Source of the DNA: Clostridium sulfidigenes
GTDB lineage: Bacteria > Bacillota > Clostridia > Clostridiales > Clostridiaceae
Reading direction: 5' to 3'
DNA: 37,725 nt
Assembly (NCBI RefSeq): GCF_000732635.1
Contig: NZ_JPMD01000050.1
Location: forward strand, 1 to 37,725
The notes below the pieces were generated by a model. That model saw only the letters and a program-made list of their open reading frames with translations. It searched no databases and was not told where the DNA came from. Shown here in pieces: positions 26,290 to 34,303 of this stretch (position 1 is the first letter of the stretch; each line of letters opens with the position of its first letter). The position numbers and the translations under genes were made by a program.

Positions 26290-27423
26290 TTATTTTCTCC
26301 TTAAAAATTTCAAACTTTTTTCTAGTACTTCTATAGTGTAATCTACTTCTTCTTTTGTATTAAACTCATTAAAGCTAAACCTTATGGTTCCCTTTGTTTC
26401 CTGGGTATTAAGGCCTATAGCTTTAAGCACATGGCTATCTCCTTGTTTCTTTGCGGAACAGGCAGAACCAGTGGATACATATATTCCCTTTTCCTCTAAA
26501 AGATGTAGTAGTACTTCGCCTCTTACACCTATAAAGGAAACACTTAAAATATAAGGACTGAAACACTCCTCACAAGGACTGTTTATCACTATATCTTTTA
26601 TATCTCTAAGTCTTTCTATAAAATATTCTTTAAGCTCACTTACCTTTGAATAATTAAGTTGAACATTATTATATATAATATCTGAAGCCTTTACAAAGCC
26701 TATAATACCTGGTAAATTTTCTGTGCCAGATCTAAAGTTTCTCTCCTGTCCACCACCGCTTATTAAAGCCTTAGGATTAAATCCTTTTTTTATGTAAGAA
26801 AAACCAACTCCACTAGGACCATGAATTTTATGGCCACTAACGGATAACAAATCTATTTGAGCTTTTTTTACATCTATTTTAAACTTTCCATAGCTTTGAA
26901 CTGCATCTACATGGAACTTAACTCTAGGACTTTTTTCCTTTATTAAAATTCCTATAGCTTCTATATCCTGTACAACTCCCAGCTCATTATTAACATGCAT
27001 TATACTTACTAATCTAGTGTCACTATTTATGCTATTTTTTAGATCTTCTAGAGATATACGCCCCTTATTATCAACCTTTAAATAAGTAACCTTAGTCCCT
27101 GCTGCCTGCAATTCCCTAAAGGTATTAAGTACGCTAGGATGTTCAATTTCACTAGTTATTATGTGCGCACCTACCCCAGTAAAACCTTTTACTAAAAAAT
27201 TATTGCTTTCACTTCCACCAGAAGTAAATATTATTTCATCCTTGGTGCAATTAATAGTCTTAGCTAGTTTGTCTCTTGATTCATTAAGAGCTATTTCTGC
27301 CTTAAGGCCTAAACCATGAGCGGATGAAGGATTTCCAAAATTATTTTTCATTGTATGTACCACAGCATCTATTACCTCATCATAAGGTTCAGTGGTGGCA
27401 CTGTTATCAAAATACACTTGCAT
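26290..27423 (-). CDS. Cysteine desulfurase (NifS/IscS family), partner of ThiI
   Basis: This 377-residue PLP enzyme takes sulfur from cysteine as a persulfide. It shows the N-terminal VYFDNSATTEP, the PLP-contacting HVNNELGVVQ, the Schiff-base Lys in SVSGHKIHGP (near 200) and the persulfide Cys in STGSACSAKKQG (near 322). The long flexible active-site loop is of the NifS/IscS type (group I), not SufS. Sharing an operon with thiI makes tRNA thiolation its likely main job, as for NifZ in Bacillus subtilis. GGAG precedes the ATG by seven bases. An extended -10 promoter lies upstream. Confidence 0.93.
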   Translation of the reverse strand: MQVYFDNSATTEPYDEVIDAVVHTMKNNFGNPSSAHGLGLKAEIALNESRDKLAKTINCTKDEIIFTSGGSESNNFLVKGFTGVGAHIITSEIEHPSVLNTFRELQAAGTKVTYLKVDNKGRISLEDLKNSINSDTRLVSIMHVNNELGVVQDIEAIGILIKEKSPRVKFHVDAVQSYGKFKIDVKKAQIDLLSVSGHKIHGPSGVGFSYIKKGFNPKALISGGGQERNFRSGTENLPGIIGFVKASDIIYNNVQLNYSKVSELKEYFIERLRDIKDIVINSPCEECFSPYILSVSFIGVRGEVLLHLLEEKGIYVSTGSACSAKKQGDSHVLKAIGLNTQETKGTIRFSFNEFNTKEEVDYTIEVLEKSLKFLRRK

Positions 27424-27452
27424 AAAACCACTCCTAATCTATTATTCTACTT

Positions 27453-27480
27453 ATTATATCAAATAATTCCTCCACCGCAA
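27453..27480 (-). promoter_or_regulatory. Candidate promoter of the cysteine desulfurase-thiI operon
   Basis: On the minus strand an extended -10 TGATATAAT (core 27458-27453) is preceded, 16 bases away, by TTGCGG (27480-27475). It lies 30 bases before the start codon. Confidence 0.55.
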
Positions 27481-27566
27481 CAAACTTTTGAAAAAAGTGT
27501 GATAGAGCATTGATTCTTGCACATTAAATAGTTAGAGAAAAGACCACCATAATTTTCTTAATAATA

Positions 27567-27597
27567 ATAGCCATCAGTTTAGTAAACTGATGGCTAT
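27567..27597 (-). terminator. Terminator of the Tm-1-like/PEP-hydrolase operon
   Basis: A perfect 14-bp stem, ATAGCCATCAGTTT (27567-27580) with 27584-27597, has a 3-base loop. It begins 20 bases after the operon's last stop; the U-tract TATTATTATT is interrupted. Confidence 0.85.
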
Positions 27598-27616
27598 CAT
27601 AATAATGAAGTATTTG

Positions 27617-28447
27617 TTATTTACTTATTGCTTTAAACGCTTCTGTTTGTGATTTTATTCCTTTTTCCGCTGCAAACCTTTCAATGCTTGAAGCACCAAA
27701 GAAACCGTCAATTCCTTCTGTTTTTTCTATTACATATGCAGCATCTTCTGGCTCCGCAATAGGTCCGCCATGACAAATTACCATAATGTCAGGGTTAACT
27801 TCTCTTCCCGCTTTAATAATAGCTTCAATTCTCTCTACACAGTCATCAAGTGTAAGTGCTGTTTGTGCTCCTATTGTACCTTTTGTAGTTAATCCCATGT
27901 GTGCAACTAATATATCAGCACCAGCTTCTGCCATTGCTCTTGCTTGGTCAGGGTCAAATACATAAGGAGTTGTAAGCATATCCAGTTCATGTGCTTTTCT
28001 TATCATTTCAACTTCTAAATCATAACCCATTCCAGTCTCTTCTAGGTTCTGTCTAAATACACCATCAATTAATCCTACTGTAGGGAAGTTTTGAACCCCT
28101 GCAAAACCTTGTGATTTTAATTGCTTAAGAAAAATCTCCATTACTCTGAATGGGTCAGTTCCACAAACACCAGCAAGAACTGGAGTATTTTTTACAACAG
28201 GAAGTACTTCTGCTCCCATTTCAACTACAATCTGATTAGCATCTCCATAGGATAGTAATCCTGCAAGAGAACCTCTTCCTGCCATTCTGTATCTTCCTGA
28301 ATTGTAAACTATAAGCATATCTGCTCCACCAGCTTCACTGAATTTAGCCGTAATACCCGTACCAGCTCCTACACCTAATAATGTTTGCCCATTTTTAACC
28401 TGTTCTTTGAACTTTGTCATAATTTCGTTTCTTGTCATTGTATTCAT
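27617..28447 (-). CDS. PEP-hydrolase-family TIM-barrel protein (Tm-1 C-terminal half)
   Basis: This 276-residue protein belongs to the family named after phosphoenolpyruvate hydrolase (PF09370), an aldolase-like TIM barrel. Successive loop motifs are [54 protein letters not shown] and GASSIER, placing candidate active-site residues at strand ends. In the tomato Tm-1 protein the same domain is fused behind a UPF0261 domain; here the UPF0261 gene is directly upstream, 39 bases away. The true reaction in bacteria is not known to me. GGAGG precedes TTG 28450 and ATG 28447; ATG at eight bases is preferred. Confidence 0.87.
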   Translation of the reverse strand: MNTMTRNEIMTKFKEQVKNGQTLLGVGAGTGITAKFSEAGGADMLIVYNSGRYRMAGRGSLAGLLSYGDANQIVVEMGAEVLPVVKNTPVLAGVCGTDPFRVMEIFLKQLKSQGFAGVQNFPTVGLIDGVFRQNLEETGMGYDLEVEMIRKAHELDMLTTPYVFDPDQARAMAEAGADILVAHMGLTTKGTIGAQTALTLDDCVERIEAIIKAGREVNPDIMVICHGGPIAEPEDAAYVIEKTEGIDGFFGASSIERFAAEKGIKSQTEAFKAISK

Positions 28448-28486
28448 CAATAAAGCCTCCTTCTATTATTTAAATTTATTAATTTA

Positions 28487-29695
28487 CTATTTTTTCATCA
28501 TATCTATTAATTTTTGTGCTGCAGCTTCTGCAAACTCTACTTCGTTAATGGCACAATTCATTTCTACTACTTCTACAACATTTCTGTTTACACCATTTTT
28601 TAATATATTAAATAATACTTCATCTTCTTCTGGACCGTAAAAAGGCTGACCTTCTACATCAATAGCAGATACTCCTTTTAGAGGTATGAATAAAGCTGTT
28701 TTTCCTTTAGCTAGATTTAATTTTTCAACCAGTCTCATACCAATCGCTTCATTTTCCTCTTTGTTTGTTCTCATAAGCGTTACTGAAGGATTATGTTTAT
28801 ATAAGTTACGTGTTATAAACTTCTCCGGAACTGTTTCATATGGTCCAAAATTACACATATCAATGGCACCTACTGATACAACCTGTGGTATTCGATTTTT
28901 GCCTGCTGCCTCTAAACGATGAGGTCCTGCATTTAAAACACCACCGATAACTTCATCTGCCCATTCTGTGGTAGTAAGGTCTAATACGCCTTCAATAAAG
29001 CCTCCATGGATAAGTGCTTCCATTGAACGTCCACCTACACCTGTTGCATGAAATACAAGAACTTCATAACCTCTCTTTTCAAGGTATTCCCTTGCAACTG
29101 TTATACATGGAGTTGTTACGCCGAACATAGTTGCAGCAACTAATGGCTTTTTCTCTACGACTTTTGTATTTTCAAACTTAAGCATACCTGCAATTGCAAA
29201 TACTGCATTTGTAAAGATCTTTGTTGAAATCGAGTTAAGACCTGCAACATCCACCACAGAAGGCATCATAATAATATCGCTGGTACCTACATAAGGTTCA
29301 GTATTGCCTGAAGCAACCGTTGAAACCATTACCTTTGGAACACCTATAGGTAGTGCCCTCATAGCTGGAGTTACCAATGAAGTTCCTCCAGTTCCACCAA
29401 AGGATATAATACCATCAAACTTACCCTGTTTATATAATTCAGGTAATAACTTCTCCATGCCTTTTGATAATACTTCTGTTGCTAATGCCCTATCTTTTTT
29501 GGAAACTAGAGTTTCTATGTCTGAGCCTGCTGCCTTTGCAACTTCATTGTTTGATACATCTGGTTCAAAAGCTGGCTCAAATACACCGGTATGAATGGTA
29601 AAAGTACATAAACCCAAACCTTCAATTAGTTCTTTTACGTATAAATATTCAGTGCCTTTAGTGTCAAATGTTCCTGCAATAGCGATTGTCTTCAT
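28487..29695 (-). CDS. Tm-1-like ATP-binding domain protein (UPF0261)
   Basis: This 402-residue protein matches the N-terminal domain of tomato Tm-1, which binds ATP and blocks tobamovirus replication. In bacteria the family (UPF0261) has no assigned reaction. Motifs seen are IAGTFDTKGTEY at the start (phosphate loop, residues 6-17), SFGGTGGTSLVTPAMRALPIG (about 104-124), STVASGNT, GTSDIIMMPSVVDVAGLN and, in the second half, FHATGVGGRSMEAL. It is soluble and without a signal peptide. It leads the two-gene operon. AGGGAG lies nine bases before ATG 29695. The regulator gene just upstream probably controls it. Confidence 0.88.
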   Translation of the reverse strand: MKTIAIAGTFDTKGTEYLYVKELIEGLGLCTFTIHTGVFEPAFEPDVSNNEVAKAAGSDIETLVSKKDRALATEVLSKGMEKLLPELYKQGKFDGIISFGGTGGTSLVTPAMRALPIGVPKVMVSTVASGNTEPYVGTSDIIMMPSVVDVAGLNSISTKIFTNAVFAIAGMLKFENTKVVEKKPLVAATMFGVTTPCITVAREYLEKRGYEVLVFHATGVGGRSMEALIHGGFIEGVLDLTTTEWADEVIGGVLNAGPHRLEAAGKNRIPQVVSVGAIDMCNFGPYETVPEKFITRNLYKHNPSVTLMRTNKEENEAIGMRLVEKLNLAKGKTALFIPLKGVSAIDVEGQPFYGPEEDEVLFNILKNGVNRNVVEVVEMNCAINEVEFAEAAAQKLIDMMKK

Positions 29696-29756
29696 TTCTT
29701 TAATCTCCCTACATAAATTTTATTTTATCCAGTCTGTACAATGTTAGATAAATGAC

Positions 29757-29802
29757 TAAGATAATCGTCTTATAAAACGTATGATATTTATAAGATAATC
29801 AT
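29757..29802 (-). promoter_or_regulatory. Candidate operator repeats upstream of the Tm-1-like operon
   Basis: TAAGATAATC occurs at 29757-29766 and again at 29791-29800 in direct orientation, 34 bases apart, roughly three helical turns. AraC-type regulators usually bind direct repeats, and the only AraC-type gene nearby is the adjacent one. The second copy overlaps the terminator palindrome. Confidence 0.4.
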
Positions 29803-29809
29803 ACGTTTT
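29774..29809 (-). terminator. Perfect 12-bp inverted repeat after the fused regulator gene
   Basis: AAAACGTATGAT (29774-29785) pairs perfectly with 29798-29809 across 12 bases. On the minus strand TTTTATAAG follows. It can be the regulator's terminator, an operator for the operon, or both. Confidence 0.6.
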
Positions 29810-29852
29810 TCGTCTTTTTATGTAAACGTTGCTATGTACTATATTTTTGTGT

Positions 29853-31046
29853 TTATGTCATATTTCTAAATTTATATTGTTTTGGCGAACAACCCTTATA
29901 CTTTTTAAACATTTTGCTAAACTGCACATAATCTTTATAACCAACTAATGGTGCTAAGTCTGACAATTGGATATTCTCTTTATTTATAATTTCTGCTGCT
30001 TTATTTACACGAAATTTAACTAGATACTCTGGAAAACTACAACCAACTTCTTTTTTAAATAAACTGCTTAAGTAACCCCTTGATACATGAGCTACTTTGG
30101 CTAAGTCTAGAAATGAAACATCATTCATATAATTTTTGGCAACGTATTCCTTTACAAATTCAACATAATTATAGTGCTTTGTAATCCCATCTAACATTTT
30201 AATCATTAAATCATCTTCATCTAACTGAGTTGAAACTTTAAAAGCTTTTGTTATGTTTGTAATAGACTTTTCCGATGGAATTCTTTCAAATGTTGATCCA
30301 CCTATATATCCCATTAAGTCTTCGATATTACTATACATGTACTGAACATCAATTGGTGTTTTTACAGGTCCACCATATATTAATTTAATTACCTCTGGTT
30401 TTAACTCATTACATCTATTAAATATCTTCTCTGCTTTAACCTTTGCAGCTTCCAGTGAGAATACTTTTTTTGCTCCTAACAATCCTCCTCCTGTTAGACC
30501 TAAATGTACGCAAATGACATCAGCTCCTGCAATAATCATCTGCTCTGCTTGTATTTCATTAAATACAAAGGCAACTGTAAACATGTCTTTTTCATGGGCT
30601 ATTCTTATTGCTTCTACTTCAATTAAATAATTACATCCTTCTTCTTCAAGAGCTTCACCGAACTGGCTGTCTATAAGTCCAACTGTAGGATAGTTATTAA
30701 TACCTGAAAATCCCATATCCTTTATTTTATCTATGTAACTTTCCATATTCTTTAGAGGGTCCGTTGCATTGAGTCCAAATATAATAGGCATATCTTTTAC
30801 CAATGGTATTATCTCTTTTGAAGCAAAGTCCATTACCATATCATTGCTATTACAAAATGGTAAATAACCTGCCAATGAACTTCTCCCCATTTGCCGAAAT
30901 CTACCCGAATTTAGCACTAAAATAAAATCAGCTCCACCCTTTTCAGCATATTTTGCCGTCATTCCTGTACCTGTTGCTACACCAATAATATGATTTCCAT
31001 TCTTTATTTGTATATTGATATTCTCTAATAACTTTTTTCTTTTCAT
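29853..31046 (-). CDS. PEP-hydrolase-like TIM barrel fused to AraC-type DNA-binding domain
   Basis: This is a 397-residue probable transcription factor of unusual design. Residues about 1-265 are a TIM barrel of the PEP-hydrolase family, parallel along its whole length to the enzyme two genes downstream: GVATGTG, LNSGRFR, GLNATDP, YPTVGLIDS, FVFNEIQA, VHLGLTGGG, YGGPV and GGSTFER. Residues about 290-397 carry two AraC helix-turn-helix units (VSFLDLAKVAHVSRGYLSSLF and IQLSDLAPLVGYKDYVQFSKMF) ending GCSPKQYK. At the GVCGTDP and ICHGGP loops the enzyme's Cys and His are replaced by Asn and Tyr, so the barrel may sense a ligand without catalysis. The start is ATG 31046 after AAGAGG; homology also begins there. 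The frame extends to 31133 without a good ribosome site. Confidence 0.85.
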   Translation of the reverse strand: MKRKKLLENINIQIKNGNHIIGVATGTGMTAKYAEKGGADFILVLNSGRFRQMGRSSLAGYLPFCNSNDMVMDFASKEIIPLVKDMPIIFGLNATDPLKNMESYIDKIKDMGFSGINNYPTVGLIDSQFGEALEEEGCNYLIEVEAIRIAHEKDMFTVAFVFNEIQAEQMIIAGADVICVHLGLTGGGLLGAKKVFSLEAAKVKAEKIFNRCNELKPEVIKLIYGGPVKTPIDVQYMYSNIEDLMGYIGGSTFERIPSEKSITNITKAFKVSTQLDEDDLMIKMLDGITKHYNYVEFVKEYVAKNYMNDVSFLDLAKVAHVSRGYLSSLFKKEVGCSFPEYLVKFRVNKAAEIINKENIQLSDLAPLVGYKDYVQFSKMFKKYKGCSPKQYKFRNMT

Positions 31047-31197
31047 ACTTTCGAACCTCTTATTTTTCATCAAACTCTTTATAAAGAAACAGCCCTTATC
31101 AATTTCAATGGTTAAGGCTTTTTTCATTAACATTACTTCAATACGATAACTAAATACACCCTCTTCATTTTTTTAATAGTATATCTTGTTTATTCAT

Positions 31198-32307
31198 TTA
31201 TATCTCTCCCAAGTTTATATAATCTTCAATTTTTTCATGTAAAGTCTTATCTGGATACAGAGACATGATACTATCATCATCTATCAATTTATAGTATCGA
31301 GTTGAGTAGCTAACACTAAATTTACTATTTGGTAAAACAAATCTTAATATCTCCCCATAACAATTAGGTTTTCCTCCTGAAGGTTCACCCCAAATAACAC
31401 AGTTTGTCTCAAACTTGAATTCATAAGCATTAAGTAATCCTGATGAAAAAGTCTCTCTTCCTATTATTACTTTCAGATTCTCCTTATTGTTAATTCTAGG
31501 ATTATTCTTTACATAGCATAATAAAGGTTCTAATAATCTGGAATCTCCACCCAGATTATTTCTTAAATCTATAGTAATTTTATAAGTAGAATTTTTCTCT
31601 ATAAAGTCTATAATCTCCACTATTTTTGTACTAATTTTTATATTTCCATCTTCCCTACAATAATTATACTTTATGTAAAGTTCCTCTATATCTTCTAAAT
31701 ATTCATACCACAAATTCTCATTAGATCTTCTTGCATATAGAGGCAATTGATTGTCTGAATATCTCAGTTCACTAATATTAACTGTTTTAACTTTAACTGT
31801 ATTGTGTTCTGTTGTTATTTTTATATTATCCACAGAATCTGATATCAATAATCCATATAAAACTTCTGCAACCTGCATATACTTCATACTCTGAGCCTTA
31901 AAAAAATATTCATTTTCAAAAGATATGATTTCTGAAAGTTCCTGAAGAATTTTATCCATGCTAACATCCTCAATTGCTATAACTTTCTTAAATAATAAGT
32001 TCTTATAAGCCTCACTAGTTCTTATAATATAAATCCCATCCTCAAACCAATAAAACTTAATAGGCAAATACTTATTAGCAGGAAATGCAACTGATGTATG
32101 GGCATCTCCAATCGAGGCAACCACCCTTGAAATTTCTACCTTCATCTCTTCATAATCAAAGTCACCTATCATTGACTTTAATTTATCTATCCTACTATCA
32201 AACTCTTCCCTACTTATATTAAAAAATAAATTTTTATGCTTTTCTATGAGATTTTCCCTCAAAAACTCAATATCTTCTACCCATTTTTCTTCCCATTGAC
32301 TTTTCAT
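31198..32307 (-). CDS. S41-family peptidase-like protein
   Basis: This is a 369-residue protein with the C-terminal processing protease (TSPc) fold: an N-terminal helical region (residues about 1-75, ending IGDAHTSVAF), a strand-rich central part and the protease core TIDLRNNLGGDSRLLEPL, VIIGRETFSSGLLNAYEFK with the candidate nucleophile Ser near residue 288, and WGEPSGGKPNCYG. There is no signal peptide, no transmembrane helix and no obvious PDZ domain, so it acts in the cytoplasm if at all. I cannot confirm the Lys/Gln partner of the Ser. AAGAGGTGAG precedes the ATG. The regulator gene follows in the same direction after about 150 bases. Confidence 0.8.
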   Translation of the reverse strand: MKSQWEEKWVEDIEFLRENLIEKHKNLFFNISREEFDSRIDKLKSMIGDFDYEEMKVEISRVVASIGDAHTSVAFPANKYLPIKFYWFEDGIYIIRTSEAYKNLLFKKVIAIEDVSMDKILQELSEIISFENEYFFKAQSMKYMQVAEVLYGLLISDSVDNIKITTEHNTVKVKTVNISELRYSDNQLPLYARRSNENLWYEYLEDIEELYIKYNYCREDGNIKISTKIVEIIDFIEKNSTYKITIDLRNNLGGDSRLLEPLLCYVKNNPRINNKENLKVIIGRETFSSGLLNAYEFKFETNCVIWGEPSGGKPNCYGEILRFVLPNSKFSVSYSTRYYKLIDDDSIMSLYPDKTLHEKIEDYINLGEI

Positions 32308-32532
32308 AATATCACGCTCACCTCTTTATTTATGTCCCCTTAGTAAATAATTTCTAAATTAATCATGTTACTAAGACTTTAACATAAAATCTAATGCTTA
32401 AACAATTATATTTTAAAATATGATTCCTATATTGAATCACATTTTTATTCCATTGTCACATCTTTTTATTTAGGTATACTTAATCTAACTTTCAAAATAG
32501 GAAAACCCCTGAAACCCGCATGGCTACAACAA

Positions 32533-32592
32533 ATAGTTAAATAGTTTAATATTTCTATAGTTAAATAGCTCCCTATATAAATAGTTTAATAT
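32533..32592. repeat. Short interleaved AT-rich direct repeats
   Basis: AAATAGTTTAATAT occurs exactly at 32539-32552 and 32579-32592 (40 bases apart). ATAGTTAAATAG occurs exactly at 32533-32544 and 32557-32568. The function is unknown. Confidence 0.6.
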
Positions 32593-32715
32593 ATACCTAT
32601 GCATATATTTGAACTAGATAAAAGTATAATTTTTTTAGATGTAAAATTAATTTTAAAAATAGATGTCTTCATTAGAATTTTAACGAAATATTTTAAAATA
32701 ATATTGAATAGCGTA

Positions 32716-32746
32716 AAAAATCCACCGGCTAAGCCGTTGGATTTTT
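32716..32746 (-). terminator. Terminator downstream of the MerR-methyltransferase gene
   Basis: AAAAATCCACCGGC (32716-32729) pairs with GCCGTTGGATTTTT (32733-32746) with one mismatch and a 3-base loop, with T-runs on both strands. It lies 143 bases past the stop. Confidence 0.85.
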
Positions 32747-32888
32747 ATTAATTTGCTTAAAATTTAGATTTTAAATATAGTCTTAAACTACTTCTAATAA
32801 GAATACTGAATATTTATTTCTGCATGTACAGTAGTTAAAGAAATTATTTGATTTATAGCTGTTGTGTATTATAAGAACTTATTTATTA

Positions 32889-33908
32889 TTACAGATTATC
32901 CACTTTATTTCTATTAGCAACCACAACTCCTACAAGTGGATGCAATCTGTGTACTTCAACAGTAAAATCAAAATTTAAAAAGCAATTTTTTAACTCTTCC
33001 ACGCTGGATGGAAAATCTACTTCTGGTCCATATCCTACTAAGGAAAATTCCTCCTTATAATCATTAGGATTTTCAAAAAACATTAAATCACCAATAATAA
33101 TACTTTGCAAATTTTCTCCACCTATATTAATCATTTTTTCTATTGCATTTTGCTTATATATTGTAGTTAGATGATGTAATGCATAATTAGAAATAATTTT
33201 TGTAATACATTTTTTTCGTAAATCTACACTCAATTCAGGCTCTTCAAATGTTCCTATATATAGTTCAATATTATGTGCTCTTTCATTTTCTATATTTTCT
33301 TTAGCTTGTTTAAGCATTCCATCACTAATGTCTACACCAATTGCTAATTTTATTTTTCGTGATAGCTCAATAATTTGCTTTCCAGTTCCACACCCTAAAT
33401 CAAGTATAATATCATTTATGTTAGGTTTAATCAATTCATTTATTAGTTCTGCTGTTTTAGACCTCCAGTGATAGCTGTCCGTAACATATTGTTTACTTGC
33501 GTCATTGAATCTCTGTTTTGCTCTTGTTTCCATATTCGTTATCTTGATAATATCAATAAGTTGTTGAACTTCCAAAAAACTATTATTTTGTATTTGCTTT
33601 TCGGCTTTATTTAGAGCAGTAATAACTGTCTCAATATGTTTCTTCTTTTCCTCTAATGCTCTTGTTTGAACCCTTATTATATTCTCTATATTTTGGTTTT
33701 TTTCATTTATAAGTTGTTTTATTTCATCAAGTGACAACCCAATAAACTTAAGAGTGATAATCTGTTGTAGCTTGATAAAATCTTCATCACAATAAATTCT
33801 ATAACCAGCTTGGGTTTTTAAAGATGGCTGTAACAGCCCAATCTTATCATAATGAAGCAATGTTTTTACAGTTACCCCTGATCTTTTAGCAAACTCACCA
33901 ATCTTCAA
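32889..33908 (-). CDS. MerR-type regulator fused to a SAM-dependent methyltransferase
   Basis: This 339-residue protein joins two functions. Residues 1-70 are a MerR winged helix (KIGEFAKRSGVTVKTLLHYDKIGLL, then AGYRIYCDEDFIKLQQI). Residues about 75-125 form the dimerising coiled coil. From about 130 a class I methyltransferase follows with motif I IILDLGCGTGKQI, the acid in GVDISDGML and motif II in IISNYALHHL. In ordinary MerR proteins this position holds a ligand-binding domain. SAM, its product or the methyl acceptor might therefore be the signal, or the protein might modify a drug and regulate the response; both are inference. The start is TTG 33908, three bases after an all-G Shine-Dalgarno of nine G. 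Confidence 0.87.
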   Translation of the reverse strand: MKIGEFAKRSGVTVKTLLHYDKIGLLQPSLKTQAGYRIYCDEDFIKLQQIITLKFIGLSLDEIKQLINEKNQNIENIIRVQTRALEEKKKHIETVITALNKAEKQIQNNSFLEVQQLIDIIKITNMETRAKQRFNDASKQYVTDSYHWRSKTAELINELIKPNINDIILDLGCGTGKQIIELSRKIKLAIGVDISDGMLKQAKENIENERAHNIELYIGTFEEPELSVDLRKKCITKIISNYALHHLTTIYKQNAIEKMINIGGENLQSIIIGDLMFFENPNDYKEEFSLVGYGPEVDFPSSVEELKNCFLNFDFTVEVHRLHPLVGVVVANRNKVDNL

Positions 33909-33920
33909 GATCCCCCCCCC
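33909..33920 (-). promoter_or_regulatory. Ribosome-binding site made of nine G
   Basis: On the coding strand a run of nine G (plus strand C 33912-33920) preceded by AAA forms the Shine-Dalgarno, with ATC between it and the TTG start. Homopolymers of this length are prone to slipping and would change the spacing. Confidence 0.6.
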
Positions 33921-34054
33921 TTTCAATATTATTTTAAATCCTAACCTTTGGTTAGAGTCAATACTGATTGTTATAATTTATTAGATACTTCGCATACTCC
34001 TACTATCGTTCATTAGATTATAGTTCTATATCATAGTTAATCAGTTTTAAGAAT

Positions 34055-34237
34055 TTATTCATTTTCATTCCTTTCATCTAAATAAACTGAAAGATATGCT
34101 CCTATTCTTCCATTTGGAGCACATTCATCCATAAGGCCGAATTCTGGATCGTAAAATTTTCCATTATAATAAACTACCCAATGACCATAATTAGGAAACC
34201 ATACTAAAAGAACGCATAGAGGCTGTAAATGAATTAT
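34055..34237 (-). pseudogene. C-terminal remnant of a peptidase-like protein
   Basis: Between the MerR fusion and the ABC permease a stop-to-stop frame without a start encodes about 60 residues ending ...LDERNENE. The core YGHWVVYYNGKFYDPEFG resembles the catalytic His region of papain-like/C39-like cysteine peptidases or butirosin-type acyltransferases (H-W/Y-V-V, then Y-D-P). No Cys-bearing half is present and no ribosome site precedes it. I take it as the 3' end of a deleted gene; the family is a guess. Confidence 0.5.
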
Positions 34238-34256
34238 TTATATATACATAAAAACA

Positions 34257-34291
34257 AGCTCCAGTTTAAGTTTATTACTAAAACTGGAGCT
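34257..34291 (-). terminator. Terminator of the GntR-ABC operon
   Basis: AGCTCCAGTTT (34257-34267) pairs perfectly with AAACTGGAGCT (34281-34291), followed on the minus strand by TGTTTTTATG. It starts 13 bases past the permease stop. Confidence 0.85.
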
Positions 34292-34303
34292 TTAAATTTT
34301 TTA

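Larger units (their letters stand above)
32308..32888. other. Gene-free stretch with AT-rich short repeats and a terminator
   Basis: About 580 bases carry no credible open frame. They hold the repeat group at 32533-32592, the terminator at 32716-32746 and presumably the promoter of the leftward S41 gene. Confidence 0.5.
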
